Of a DNA stretch of 42,044 bases, positions 17,855 through 28,237 are shown piece after piece. The stretch spans positions 1 to 42,044 of the forward strand of contig JAAZAN010000178.1 in assembly GCA_012514315.1 (NCBI GenBank), written 5' to 3'. The DNA comes from Chloroflexota bacterium. Lineage in GTDB: Bacteria; Chloroflexota; Anaerolineae; B4-G1. Position 1 is the first letter of the stretch, and each line of letters begins with the position of its first letter. Position numbers and translations under genes: made by a program. The notes under the pieces were generated by a model, which was given only the letters and a program-made list of their open reading frames with translations, ran no database searches and was not told where the DNA came from.

Positions 17855-18813
17855 ACATTATTGTCTCGGGGTCTATCGCGTACGATTACATCATGCGATT
17901 CCCAGGTCGTTTCGCAGAACACATTCTACCTGACCAGTTGCACAAGATATCGTTGAGTTTCCTCGTCGATGAGATGCGCCGGCAGTGGGGCGGATGTGCA
18001 GCCAACATCGCCTACAACCTGGCCCTGTTGGGCGAGCGTCCATACCTTATGGGAACCGTCGGACAGGATTTCGGCCAGTACCGCGAGTGGTTGGAGAGCA
18101 GCGGCGTGGACACAACCTTGGCTCACGAAGAACCGGACTTGTTCACCGCCTCATTCTTCGTCTCCACAGACTTGGACGGCAATCAGATCGCCAGCTTCTA
18201 CACCGGCGCCATGGCCCGAGCACGCAACCTCTCGCTTCACAATGTGACCCTTCGCCCGATTGACCTGGTCACCATCTCACCCGACGATCCTGAGGCGATG
18301 GTCAGGCGCGTGGCGGAATGCCAGAATCTGGAGATTGACTATCTCTACGACCCCAGCCAGCAGATTGTCAGGCTTGATGGCGAGATGCTTCGTGCTGGGA
18401 TCTCTGGCTGCGCCATCCTGATCGTCAACGACTACGAGTTCGAACTGCTGCAGGAGAAGACGGGGTGGCATGCTGATGAGATCCGGGAGAAGCCATCACG
18501 CGCCTGCATTGTCACGTTAGGCGCGGACGGCGCTTCGATATTCACGCGTGAAACGACCTACAATATACCCGCCGTGACACCGGAGACACTGGACGATCCG
18601 ACCGGCGTCGGTGATGCCTTCCGCGCCGGCCTGGTGAAGGGTCTGGCTATAGGACTTCCGTGGGACCTGGCGGGACGAATGGGTTCGTTGGCAGCGACAT
18701 ATACGCTGGAACAACCTGGACCACAGAGCCACCGCTATACGAGGGCGGAGTTTGTGGCGCGCTTCCGTGAGCATTTCGACGATGGTGGCGCTCTGGACGC
18801 CATATTGGACTGA
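17851..18813 (+). CDS. PfkB-family kinase, probable adenosine kinase
   Basis: 320 residues. The ribokinase fold is shown by the N-terminal GSIAYDYIMRFPG, the GGCAANIAYNLALLG signature and the C-terminal DPTGVGDAFRAGL, with D255 as the catalytic base. The family phosphorylates sugars or nucleosides. Its place directly before ahcY favours adenosine kinase: hydrolysis of S-adenosylhomocysteine is reversible and is pulled forward by removing adenosine. I recall closely similar Chloroflexota proteins annotated either as adenosine kinase or simply as carbohydrate kinase. The ATG overlaps the glycosyltransferase stop by four bases, and ahcY follows after 33 bases. A kinase for a sugar of the upstream cassette is the main alternative. 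Confidence 0.85.
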   Translation: MNIIVSGSIAYDYIMRFPGRFAEHILPDQLHKISLSFLVDEMRRQWGGCAANIAYNLALLGERPYLMGTVGQDFGQYREWLESSGVDTTLAHEEPDLFTASFFVSTDLDGNQIASFYTGAMARARNLSLHNVTLRPIDLVTISPDDPEAMVRRVAECQNLEIDYLYDPSQQIVRLDGEMLRAGISGCAILIVNDYEFELLQEKTGWHADEIREKPSRACIVTLGADGASIFTRETTYNIPAVTPETLDDPTGVGDAFRAGLVKGLAIGLPWDLAGRMGSLAATYTLEQPGPQSHRYTRAEFVARFREHFDDGGALDAILD

Positions 18814-18834
18814 ACACGACAATCTACTGTGTAA

Positions 18835-20112
<1,278 letters not shown>

Positions 20113-20129
20113 GCCCTCGTCCCGGTCTA

Positions 20130-20159
20130 TCGACCGTCGAGGCCTGAGTCTGATATCAT
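20130..20159 (+). promoter_or_regulatory. Weak promoter candidate for the trmO-like gene
   Basis: TCGACC (20130-20135) and TATCAT (20154-20159) are 18 bases apart. If real, the transcript would begin almost at the start codon. Readthrough from ahcY is equally possible. Confidence 0.25.
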
Positions 20160-20166
20160 GTGACTG

Positions 20167-20625
20167 GTGCATTCCATGCAACCTGCGGCCAGCATTGAAC
20201 CCATCACTCTGCAACCGATTGGGTATGTAGAACGACAGGAAGGATCCGATACTCCCACTTCACCGGGAGATGATCTGCGTTTGCGACCCGCACGCATCAT
20301 CATAGATCCTGAGCTGACGGATGCACTGATGGGAATTGAAGCAGGAACCGATCTAGTCATCCTATGGTACTGTCATCTTGGTGAGGGATATCAGCTCCAG
20401 ATCCACCCACGCGGTGACGCTGAACGGCCGGTGCGCGGGCTGTTCGCCACGCGCACACCGCGCCGGCCCAACCCCATAGCACTGACCAGTGTCCGCGTGT
20501 TGCACGTTCACGGCAACGTCTTGGACGTGATCGGGCTTGACGCTCTCGATGGGTCTCCCGTTATTGACATCAAGCCATCGGTGGCGGCATTCGATACGCC
20601 ATATACCGAGGCCGGCGAGCTCTGA
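20167..20625 (+). CDS. trmO: TrmO-like tRNA N6-methyltransferase (UPF0066/TsaA family)
   Basis: 152 residues from a GTG, or 149 from the ATG at 20176. The RGLFATRTPRRPNPIALTSV segment is the family signature, and LQPIGYVE opens the beta-barrel domain. Characterised members use S-adenosylmethionine to methylate the threonylcarbamoyl-adenosine at tRNA position 37. This is the short form, the barrel alone, without the C-terminal domain of the enterobacterial enzyme. It lies 54 bases after ahcY on the same strand. No clear ribosome binding site precedes either start. Confidence 0.85.
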   Translation: MHSMQPAASIEPITLQPIGYVERQEGSDTPTSPGDDLRLRPARIIIDPELTDALMGIEAGTDLVILWYCHLGEGYQLQIHPRGDAERPVRGLFATRTPRRPNPIALTSVRVLHVHGNVLDVIGLDALDGSPVIDIKPSVAAFDTPYTEAGEL

Positions 20626-20656
20626 GGGGTCGCGGCTACGAATCACCGAGGTATAG

Positions 20657-20695
20657 GTAGGGCCACGGAGCAGTAACGAATCTCCGTGGCCCTAC
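20657..20695. terminator. 14-bp hairpin between convergent trmO and GH4 genes
   Basis: GTAGGGCCACGGAG (20657-20670) and CTCCGTGGCCCTAC (20682-20695) form a perfect stem with an 11-base loop. It serves both converging genes. Neither strand shows a U-tract after the stem. Confidence 0.65.
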
Positions 20696-20766
20696 AGATT
20701 GGTCGCCAGATACCCACCAGCGACAGCGTTAGCCGCCGTGTCAGCTCGTGTGATCAGTACCCATCT

Positions 20767-22104
20767 CTAGTTCAGATCGAACTGCGGTAACCACTGAATC
20801 TGGGCTTCGAGCATCTCATCGATCATGGCCTCGATCTGTGGCAGCGTACAGACAGCCGCCGTCAGCGGATCGAGCATCGCGGCGTGATAGATGGGTTCCA
20901 CATCACCGGTCACGGCCGCCTCCACGATGAGCGCCTGCACGTTGATGTTGGTCCGATTGAGCCCTGCCAACTGCTCGGGCAAGCGCCCGACGTGGGTCGG
21001 CTGAATCCCCGCGCCGTCCACCAGGCAGGGCACCTCAACCGAACACCCCTCCGGCAGATTGTCGATCAGCCCAAGATTGGGCACGTTGCCGTTGACGCGC
21101 ACAGGCTGGTTGGTCTCGATCGCTTCCATGATGTAGGTGCCATACTCGTGAGATCGCTCGGTGGGTAGTGTCCTCGTCCCAGCCAGCAGCTCGTCGTACT
21201 CCTGCTTCATCGTCGCCTGGCGACTGAGGCAAGTTCTCAGGTAGCCCCCTGTGCGTCCGAAGTCGAACCAGCCGTCTTTGTCATTGTCGAACATCGGCAC
21301 GAGCTCATTCTCGATCATCTGAGGCGTCTTGCGGAAATATGGCACATACTCGCTGGCGTGGCCACTGGACTCGGTCACAAAATATCCGAAATGCTTCATC
21401 AGTTCAATGCGGATCGGTTCCGTCTTGTAGACCTCGGGTCGATCAATGGCCTCCCACAGTGCCGGGTAGAGGTCCTCCTTACCATGCCGAAACTCCAGGA
21501 ACCAAGACTGATGGTTGATCCCCGCACAGACGAAGTTGACTTCCTCATAGGGGACCTCGGTCCACCGGGCCAACATCTCACTCGTACCCTGCACGCTGTG
21601 GCAAAGTCCGACGTACGGCCAGCCGGTCAGCACGTCGACCGCCCAACTGTTGGCGGCCACGGGATTGACGTAGTTGATAATCAGGGCATCCGGAGCGACT
21701 GCGTCGAGATCGCAACAGAGATCGACGAACACGGGGATCGTACGCAGCGAGCGGAAGATGCCGCCGGGGCCCAGCGTATCGCCGACACACTGTCCCACCC
21801 CGTAACTGGCGGGGATCTCAATGTCAAGCTTGTAGGCGTCCAGGCCGCCCTGCTGGAAAGTCGTGATGACGTAGTCCGCATCGCGCACGGACTCACGCCG
21901 ATCGGTCGTCGCTTCAACGCGAGCCGTCAACCCACGTTGATCGATGATCGCCTGGACCAGCTCACGTGCCTGTTCCAGACGGTCCGGATCGATATCCATG
22001 AGTGAGATGATGCTGTCCTGGAGAGCCGGAGTCAACAGGATGTCATTGGTGAGATTGCGGGTGAACACCGTGCTCCCCGCTCCGATGAACGTAACCTTGG
22101 GCAC
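20767..22104 (-). CDS. Glycoside hydrolase family 4 (alpha-galactosidase/alpha-glucosidase type)
   Basis: 445 residues from a GTG at 22104. The N-terminal VTFIGAGSTVFTRNL binds NAD+. The CHSVQGT cysteine and the GINHQSWFLEF histidine are the metal ligands of GH4, which cleaves glycosides by an NAD+ and Mn2+ redox-elimination mechanism. The CHSVQ form is that of the MelA/AglA side of the family, acting on non-phosphorylated alpha-galactosides, alpha-glucosides or alpha-glucuronides. GGGGAGGT lies just upstream of the GTG. A TATAAT box in the gap before it suggests separate transcription from the URO-D genes upstream. The exact sugar cannot be told. Confidence 0.92.
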   Translation of the reverse strand: MPKVTFIGAGSTVFTRNLTNDILLTPALQDSIISLMDIDPDRLEQARELVQAIIDQRGLTARVEATTDRRESVRDADYVITTFQQGGLDAYKLDIEIPASYGVGQCVGDTLGPGGIFRSLRTIPVFVDLCCDLDAVAPDALIINYVNPVAANSWAVDVLTGWPYVGLCHSVQGTSEMLARWTEVPYEEVNFVCAGINHQSWFLEFRHGKEDLYPALWEAIDRPEVYKTEPIRIELMKHFGYFVTESSGHASEYVPYFRKTPQMIENELVPMFDNDKDGWFDFGRTGGYLRTCLSRQATMKQEYDELLAGTRTLPTERSHEYGTYIMEAIETNQPVRVNGNVPNLGLIDNLPEGCSVEVPCLVDGAGIQPTHVGRLPEQLAGLNRTNINVQALIVEAAVTGDVEPIYHAAMLDPLTAAVCTLPQIEAMIDEMLEAQIQWLPQFDLN

Positions 22105-22134
22105 TGGTCAACCTCCCCTGTATGGAATGACTCG

Positions 22135-22140
22135 ATTATA
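22135..22140 (-). promoter_or_regulatory. Consensus -10 box ahead of the GH4 gene
   Basis: On the minus strand this is TATAAT, in the 74-base gap between the URO-D gene and the GH4 gene. The -35 region (TTCTCG at 17-base spacing) is poor. An activator-dependent promoter would fit this pattern. Confidence 0.45.
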
Positions 22141-22178
22141 GTATCGAACGCCCGTAACGAGAAGCCTTCAACTGGCTT

Positions 22179-23243
22179 TCAGGGCCTGCCGAAGTCGCGA
22201 ATGGCCTCATCGATGATGGGGAACGTCACTCGCCACCGTCCGGGCGGCACATCCTCCGAGATCTGGATCCACAGACGGCCGGTGTGTCCTGCTATCTGAA
22301 GAATCTCGTCCGCCGCCGCCCGAACGACGGCGGGCGTTCGAAGATGGACCGAGGATGGGAAGTTCATCCACAGCCGCTTTTCGGGCCACAACGTGACCGC
22401 ATCCGCCACGGGCATATCGTTGTCAGGGGGCGGTGAATAAGAATCGAGACCGCCGATCTTGCAACGTGCAATGTCATCCGCAAGACCCTTGAGGTCCCCA
22501 TCCATGTGACAGAACGTGACCGCCTTGCGCTCGGCCAGCATTTCGCTCAGTTCGTCGTAGAGCGGCGCGGCATAGTCACGGAACCGTCGCCGTCCGATGG
22601 CCGGAAGGGTCATATTGTCGGGGAAATCGACGAACGGCGCAGGAGAGCGATAGGCGATCTCAAAGACCTGACGCGCCCGCTTCGTGAGCATTTCGATCGT
22701 GCGTGCCACGTGCTCGGGATAGTCCACGGTGTGGACCGCCAATGTCTCCAGTCCCACCCACTCCACCCACAGTTGCTGCCAGGGCGTGCGTTCGACCGAC
22801 GCCAGTGGCCAACCATTGTCACCCAATTCGGCCGCATCAATCCGGTACTGCTCGTAGTTATCCAGGATCACCGCATCGTTGAGATAGTACCACAGCACCT
22901 CGTAGTCCTCGCGCGTCTTGATGAAGTGCTCTCGAATCGCACCGCTGTTCAGCGCCGGTTCGAAGACCTTCGTCTCGGAGATCGACCCCACGGGCGTATG
23001 AACCGTATTGCGTTCGACACGGAACTCACGCTCGTAGTGCGACTCCGACTCCAACCGGCAGCTGGGATACTCCGCGCGCGAGATAGGACACCAACGCAGC
23101 AGGCCCATCCGGCCCGGTCCGAGCAGTTCGTCGACGAGGCGTGGGGGCGCCATAATGTCGTACATCACGAATGGGACCCGATCCAGCTCGCGCCCCTGGA
23201 TCAGCGCCAGCATGCGGTCCCGCATCGTCATCGCCTGACTCAT
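22179..23243 (-). CDS. URO-D-fold protein (uroporphyrinogen decarboxylase family), H-x-D type
   Basis: 354 residues. Start (RDRMLALIQGRELDRVPF) and length fit the URO-D superfamily, which holds haem-pathway decarboxylases and corrinoid or thiol methyltransferases. The position used for zinc in the methyltransferases reads TFCHMDGDLKGL, that is H-x-D rather than H-x-C, and the distal cysteine is absent (ISEDVPPGRW region). It therefore lacks a thiol-activating zinc site of the MtaA kind, and its haem-decarboxylase residues are not evident. It is last of three URO-D-fold genes in a row, 15 bases after the previous one. GGGGAG lies only two bases before the ATG at 23243; the ATG at 23231 is an alternative start. 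Confidence 0.8.
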   Translation of the reverse strand: MSQAMTMRDRMLALIQGRELDRVPFVMYDIMAPPRLVDELLGPGRMGLLRWCPISRAEYPSCRLESESHYEREFRVERNTVHTPVGSISETKVFEPALNSGAIREHFIKTREDYEVLWYYLNDAVILDNYEQYRIDAAELGDNGWPLASVERTPWQQLWVEWVGLETLAVHTVDYPEHVARTIEMLTKRARQVFEIAYRSPAPFVDFPDNMTLPAIGRRRFRDYAAPLYDELSEMLAERKAVTFCHMDGDLKGLADDIARCKIGGLDSYSPPPDNDMPVADAVTLWPEKRLWMNFPSSVHLRTPAVVRAAADEILQIAGHTGRLWIQISEDVPPGRWRVTFPIIDEAIRDFGRP

Positions 23244-23258
23244 CGCTCCCCGTCCCGG

Positions 23259-24380
23259 CTAGCCGGGCCTCTCACCCCACGTCTGCGCCCACACCTTGCC
23301 ACTACACCAGCGCTCCAGCTTGCGCAGCAAGGCCTCTCCCTGTTCGCGCTCAAGGATGCCGAAGATGTTGAGGTACAACCCGTGGGGATCCAATGTCTCC
23401 AACACGTGGTTCACCTCGTCGTACTCACAGAACACCTCGATCCCCTTACCGGCCGCCTGTGCGCGCCGGTAGACGTCCACCCAGCGACTGTACTGCCAGT
23501 TGCCATCGCCGGCCACGTACTGCAATGCGTCCAGGCTCTCTATGGACAGTATCGTGTCGAGGTGACGCAGCGCGCCAGGTCCATCCAGATGATATATCGA
23601 CCGGTCCAGGAACTCGCATTCCCGGACGATGCCCGGCAGGAAGACGTCCTCGAACATCGTGGTGCTGATCATAATCGAGAAGTCATTGGACGGGACGTAG
23701 TACTTGCCGTCGTCCATAAGCTGGAGCCAGGTCGAGATGGGCTGACCGGCTGCACGCAACTTCGCGTAGAACACATCATACAGGGCGAAGTAATCCCGCT
23801 CGAGCACGTCCAGAGCCCGCTTAACCTCATCCACGTGCTCGATCATGTCGAGGGCAAGGCGCTGAGGGTCGCGCAACGCCGCCACACCGTCGCCACCCGG
23901 GTGCCAGTCGGTCATCCCAACGATAAACCTATTCTTGCCAGCATCCAGAAGCGCGTCCGTAATCTCGTGTAGCTTGCGAAGATAGGGGCTGTCCCAATCC
24001 ATCTGGATGGAATCCAGTTGGCTCCAGTCGTCCAGGATGGGGTCCGTCCAACTCGTCCCGTAGTCTCCGAAGTGGACAGGACAACCATACAATGACGATA
24101 ACACCTCAGGGCCGAGGTTCGGGAACGCGACCGGCAGGCTATCTCCCAGGAACTCCTGATTAGACAGCGTGGCCTCAGATAGCTCCACCTGATACTCCAC
24201 GTCTAGCCAGCGGTCGTCGGCACTGGCATGATGTGATCCGGGCAAGGGTACTCGTTGTTCAGGCGGCTTGAGCACGGTGAATTGGACGACCGGGCGATCA
24301 ACCAACTCCCGCTCCCAGAATGCTTGAATTCGTCGCTTCGTCAGCTCGTAGTCGGGTTTGAACTCGTACAAACTGGTCAT
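23259..24380 (-). CDS. URO-D/methionine-synthase-fold protein, 'trimethylamine corrinoid protein 2'-like
   Basis: 373 residues, with a divergent start (DYELTKRRIQAFWERELVDRPV) that I recall from proteins annotated as URO-D/cobalamin-independent methionine synthase-like, or loosely as trimethylamine corrinoid protein 2. It contains no corrinoid-binding DxHxxG signature, so the latter name is misleading. The metal-site position reads SIYHLDGPGALRHL, again H-x-D. AGGAGG stands one base before the ATG, unusually close. It sits 23 bases after one URO-D-fold gene and 15 before another, so the three are probably co-translated. No reaction can be assigned. Confidence 0.75.
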   Translation of the reverse strand: MTSLYEFKPDYELTKRRIQAFWERELVDRPVVQFTVLKPPEQRVPLPGSHHASADDRWLDVEYQVELSEATLSNQEFLGDSLPVAFPNLGPEVLSSLYGCPVHFGDYGTSWTDPILDDWSQLDSIQMDWDSPYLRKLHEITDALLDAGKNRFIVGMTDWHPGGDGVAALRDPQRLALDMIEHVDEVKRALDVLERDYFALYDVFYAKLRAAGQPISTWLQLMDDGKYYVPSNDFSIMISTTMFEDVFLPGIVRECEFLDRSIYHLDGPGALRHLDTILSIESLDALQYVAGDGNWQYSRWVDVYRRAQAAGKGIEVFCEYDEVNHVLETLDPHGLYLNIFGILEREQGEALLRKLERWCSGKVWAQTWGERPG

Positions 24381-24403
24381 TCCTCCTGGTGATGGGGGGC
24401 AGG

Positions 24404-25525
24404 TCAGCCGGCCCCATATTCGGTCGCCGCCTCGTAGAGCGCCACAATGTTCTCGATCGGGCTGACGATCTGCAGGTTGTGACAGGGCCCGATGATGAAC
24501 CCTGTGCCATCGCTGGCCAGGGTATCGATCAGCATCCTCACCTCATTCCGGACGTCGTCAGGCGTGCCGAACGGCAATGTTAGCTGATTATCCACCGCAC
24601 CGTGGAAACACAAGTCCTGCCCGAAATCAGCTTTCAGTGCGGCCAAGTCCCAGTCACCGCAGCGCCACTGAATCGGATTCAGCACCTGGACCCCCATCTC
24701 CACGAACCTGGGGAGAAGGGGCCTGCAATCGCCGTCGTCGTGGTGGAAAACGATGATACCATAGCGGCGCGCCAAGTCAATGCCACGTTGCATCGGCTCA
24801 CGGTAGAACGCATCGAACATGCGCGGACTGATGAGTAGGCCGTGCTGCGAGCCGAAATCGTCGGTCACCTGGGTCACATCGATCAGGTCTCCAGCGGCCT
24901 CAAACAGCCGGCGATGATACTCGGTGAAGAAGTCGGAGACACGCCAAATCAAGTGGCGGGTGAATTCGGGTTTGACTAACGGGTCCATGAGTGACCGCTC
25001 GAGGCCACGCAGCATATTGTGCCAGAAGAACGGCGCTGAGTAGCCTCCGGCAACCGCGCGTCCCTCACACTGCAATGCTATCTCGCGCACGGCATCGTAG
25101 TCATACCAATCGGGATCAGGCCAGCGATATGCCTCCAGGTCCTCGATCGTCTCGGCCTCAGCCAACGGCCACACCACTTGCTCAGCGTACTCACCGCGGC
25201 CATATTCCTGTGTCCGCACACCAAAGCCCCACTCGCTATAGGTGATGCCGCCCTCTCGTCGCAGCGGTGGACCAACGTAGGGCGGCGCAACCGCCAGAAT
25301 CCCGTCGATGTGAAGCCTATCCCACAGTTCGATGATCGCCGCCACACTGCGCGTTAGCGCCCCCCCCATCAGACCCACGCCGCAGGAAAACTCTCCCCAA
25401 CCCGCATCAATGCCGAAATGATCGAAAAGCGCCTCCTGAACCTCCACTGTCGCCCACATATCGGTCGGCACCCGATCTACCGGTTGATGACGCATAGCGG
25501 CTAGAATGCGTTCACGATGGTCCAT
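24404..25525 (-). CDS. URO-D-family protein, H-x-D type
   Basis: 373 residues. RERILAAMRHQPVDRVPTDMW is the usual N-terminus of non-haem URO-D-family proteins. The metal-site position reads IVFHHDDGDCRPLL, so the H-x-C of zinc methyltransferases is H-D-D here, and the distal cysteine is displaced (GPCHNLQ). TAGGAGG precedes the ATG at good spacing. It is first of three consecutive URO-D-fold genes and lies 79 bases after a Gfo/Idh/MocA gene. Such genes are often found in glycan or C1 gene clusters; the substrate is unknown. Confidence 0.82.
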   Translation of the reverse strand: MDHRERILAAMRHQPVDRVPTDMWATVEVQEALFDHFGIDAGWGEFSCGVGLMGGALTRSVAAIIELWDRLHIDGILAVAPPYVGPPLRREGGITYSEWGFGVRTQEYGRGEYAEQVVWPLAEAETIEDLEAYRWPDPDWYDYDAVREIALQCEGRAVAGGYSAPFFWHNMLRGLERSLMDPLVKPEFTRHLIWRVSDFFTEYHRRLFEAAGDLIDVTQVTDDFGSQHGLLISPRMFDAFYREPMQRGIDLARRYGIIVFHHDDGDCRPLLPRFVEMGVQVLNPIQWRCGDWDLAALKADFGQDLCFHGAVDNQLTLPFGTPDDVRNEVRMLIDTLASDGTGFIIGPCHNLQIVSPIENIVALYEAATEYGAG

Positions 25526-25604
25526 CTCACTTCCTCCTACGCGTCTTCAGTTGCAGGACAGGGCCTCTACACGCCGTCCGCTATGACAGCTCTCAGCACG
25601 AACG

Positions 25605-26882
25605 TTACTTCCTCTCACCTCCCCAATCGTGGTACATAGCTGCGTGATACGGCTCCGCTTGCTGACGTTGGCGGAGCTGTGCCAGGGCCTCTGAGCTGGG
25701 CAGCACAGTGGTCTTGGTCCAGGAGCGGTTAGGCAGCAGGAACTCGTCCGGTGTGCCCGGCTTGCACGAGTACCGATCATTTTCCCACTCCTTGCGCGCC
25801 GCCTCATCGCGCAGGTTAGGGATCTCCACCCAACCACCGCCCTGCAGCACCGAGCGCCAGCCGAGCATACCAACCAGCGTCATGTCAAGTCCCATGTACA
25901 CATCGATATCCGCCTGACCGTCAGTCTCAATGGCTTTCGCGAACTCGTACAGAACAAACAGATCCGACCCCCAGTGTTGAGTCTTGCGTGCCTCTTCCCT
26001 ATAGATCGGGTGCTCAGTCCGGTAACTCTTGGGCTGATCATATCCATCTAGAAAGACCGTCACATCCTCCGGATCGGGCCACCGGTTACTCTCAATGCAT
26101 CCGCTCGTACCGGCTACCAGGTACCAGGGCTGCCAGGGCTCCCTCGGATAGGCAAACCCGTGCAGACTCTTGACAAGCGCCCCGTTCTCCATCCGCACCA
26201 GCTCCATCGCCGGATCCTCTAGGGGAGTTGCCCCCTCCCGATTCATACCAAACATACCGGTCGCTGCCTGCACCGCAACGGGCCGCAGCCCAGTAATGCG
26301 AAGGATTGGGCCGATAGAGTGCGTGACGTAGAATGTGGGGTACATCCAGAAACGCCAGTGAAGGGGAATGTCAAGATCAACGAGCTGATGCCATACGTCG
26401 CGTGCGAAATGCATATACTCCCCTTCCGCATAGATCAGCTCACCCAGATCACCCGCCTCATACAACCGGCGCATTTCCTGGACCCAGGCCATGTAGCAGA
26501 AATTCTCGCCGAACATGTACACCTTGCCCGTGCGCTCTACCGTACGGGCAAGCTGAATGCCATCCGCGATCGTGATGCAGGCCGGCACCTCGCTAAGCAC
26601 ATGTTTTCCCGCCTCCAGTGCCTGGCACGCTGCGGAAACGTGCTGATCGGCATAGTTGGCTACCACGATCGCGTCGATGCTTCGCTCGTTAAGCATGTCC
26701 TCGTAAGAGGAGAGCACGCGCACATCTGGGAACATCTCCGATATGATCTTATTGCGCTCAGGGTTACGGCCGCAGAAGGCCGCCACTTCCACATTCGGCA
26801 ACTGCGCTGCCGACTCGGCAAAGGCAATGCCACGCCGCGTGCCCAGAATACCCAACTGCGTGATCTTGCTGCTACCCGACAT
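25605..26882 (-). CDS. Gfo/Idh/MocA family protein lacking the EKP lysine
   Basis: 425 residues. The N-terminal Rossmann motif (QLGILGTRRGIAFAES) and the C-terminal alpha/beta domain fit the family. The active-site EKP motif reads EVP (HVLSEVPACITI), so the conserved lysine is missing, and the glycine loop is also unusual (GTRRG). It may bind nucleotide yet use another mechanism, or act on a different substrate class. AGAGGAGG precedes the ATG. It lies between the aminotransferase (61 bases) and the first URO-D gene (79 bases) on the same strand. Confidence 0.82.
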   Translation of the reverse strand: MSGSSKITQLGILGTRRGIAFAESAAQLPNVEVAAFCGRNPERNKIISEMFPDVRVLSSYEDMLNERSIDAIVVANYADQHVSAACQALEAGKHVLSEVPACITIADGIQLARTVERTGKVYMFGENFCYMAWVQEMRRLYEAGDLGELIYAEGEYMHFARDVWHQLVDLDIPLHWRFWMYPTFYVTHSIGPILRITGLRPVAVQAATGMFGMNREGATPLEDPAMELVRMENGALVKSLHGFAYPREPWQPWYLVAGTSGCIESNRWPDPEDVTVFLDGYDQPKSYRTEHPIYREEARKTQHWGSDLFVLYEFAKAIETDGQADIDVYMGLDMTLVGMLGWRSVLQGGGWVEIPNLRDEAARKEWENDRYSCKPGTPDEFLLPNRSWTKTTVLPSSEALAQLRQRQQAEPYHAAMYHDWGGERK

Positions 26883-26943
26883 GAAGCAACCTCCTCTTTG
26901 TACAACAGATCTAGTGCTCTGCGGTCAGCCACTCGGTCGTTCT

Positions 26944-28137
26944 CTATCCTGCCGGCGCAAGGCTCGCAAGCGCGTTACCCATACGCTCCACTGCCTGCTC
27001 GATGTTGGCTCGCGAGTTGGCGTAGGACAATCTCAGATAGCCCTCGCCATTTTCCCCGAATGACGTACCCGGCAACGTCGCGACACCCGCGACATCCAGC
27101 AGGTAGGCCGCCAATTCCTGAACCGGACGCCCGAAACTGGCCACATTCGGGAACGCGTAGAACGCACCGCGCGGTGTTGGACAGTGTACTCCGTCGATCT
27201 CGTTCAGTCCTCGCACGATCAGGTCGCGCCGAGCCCGAAACTCCGTCCGCACTGTCTCAACGTCATCCTGCGGCCCTGTCACTGCGGCCAAGCCGGCCAA
27301 CTGCGTGAATGTCGCTGTACAGCCTACCGAATGCGTGAGTAACAGGCTCATCTTGTCGGCCAGCGCAGTCGGCATGACGCCGAATCCGAGGCGCCAGCCC
27401 GTCATAGCGTACGTCTTGGAGAAACCATCGACGATGATCGTCCGATTGCCCATTCCGGATAGCGCCGCAATGCTGAGGACATCTTCGTCGTAGACCAGCC
27501 GCATGTAGATCTCGTCGGAGAGCACCCAGCAATCCCGCTCACATGCCACGGCCGCGATATGCTCCAGTGTGGTGCGGGACAGAATTCCACCAGTTGGATT
27601 GCCAGGTGAGTTGAGAATGATGAGTCGCGTGCGATCACTGACCCGCGCGTCGAATGCTGCCAGATCTAGATCGTATCCGGTCTCCTCGACCAGCGGTAAC
27701 GCAACCGGATTCGCGCCCACAAGGCGAATAGCCGCTTCGTAGGTTGGGAAACCAGGGTCGGGATAGAGCACCTCGTCACCGGGCTCGAGCACTGCCATCA
27801 GGGGCAGCACGAGCAACGGCTTGGCGCCAGGCGCTACAACAACTTGTTCGGCATCAACCGTGATGCCCCGTCTGGCGCCCGCGTCCTTGGCAAGCGCCTC
27901 ACGTAGCACAGGCAGCCCTCCCGGCGGATTGTATCGGGTCTGCCCGTTCGAGATCGCCCGAATCCCAGCGAGAGTGATGTGGGGGTAAGTGTCGAAATCG
28001 GGCTGGCCGATCTCCATGTGGATGATATCGCGACCCTGCGCTTCCAACTGCTGCGCTTTGGCCAGTACAGCGTAGGCGCCCTCCGGTTGCAGGTGAGTGA
28101 TACGGCCCGCGAACGATTCGGTTCTGGCACTTCTCAT
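26944..28137 (-). CDS. PLP-dependent aminotransferase, class I/II
   Basis: 397 residues. Fold type I aminotransferase of the aspartate/alanine group: EIGQPDFDT near the N-terminus, NSPGNPTGGILSR, SDEIYMRLVYD, and GFSKTYAMTGWRLGF with the PLP lysine K241. The arginine that binds the substrate carboxylate is in the C-terminal RLSYANSR. The amino donor is not predictable. AGGAG lies 9 bases before the ATG. It is the first gene of a leftward cluster and diverges from the alcohol dehydrogenase gene; the two face each other across a shared operator-like repeat. Confidence 0.92.
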   Translation of the reverse strand: MRSARTESFAGRITHLQPEGAYAVLAKAQQLEAQGRDIIHMEIGQPDFDTYPHITLAGIRAISNGQTRYNPPGGLPVLREALAKDAGARRGITVDAEQVVVAPGAKPLLVLPLMAVLEPGDEVLYPDPGFPTYEAAIRLVGANPVALPLVEETGYDLDLAAFDARVSDRTRLIILNSPGNPTGGILSRTTLEHIAAVACERDCWVLSDEIYMRLVYDEDVLSIAALSGMGNRTIIVDGFSKTYAMTGWRLGFGVMPTALADKMSLLLTHSVGCTATFTQLAGLAAVTGPQDDVETVRTEFRARRDLIVRGLNEIDGVHCPTPRGAFYAFPNVASFGRPVQELAAYLLDVAGVATLPGTSFGENGEGYLRLSYANSRANIEQAVERMGNALASLAPAG

Positions 28138-28237
28138 AGACGCATCTCCTGGCTGATATTCGAGCTTTGGTCCGATCAGTTGAACCCTCGCAGATGGGCC
28201 TCAGAACGCCCCTTGCTCGTTGAGCGGCACGGGAGAA

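Noticed and set aside
22506..23972. A 488-codon open frame on the plus strand
   Set aside because: It lies antisense to two URO-D-fold genes with clear family motifs, and its translation is arginine/histidine/leucine-rich with no domain. It is a codon-bias shadow.
23259..24380. Calling this URO-D-fold gene a corrinoid protein
   Set aside because: No DxHxxG corrinoid-binding motif is present; the fold is that of a URO-D or methionine synthase barrel.
26319..27308. A 329-codon open frame on the plus strand
   Set aside because: Antisense to the Gfo/Idh/MocA and aminotransferase genes, low-complexity arginine/proline-rich end, no ribosome binding site.
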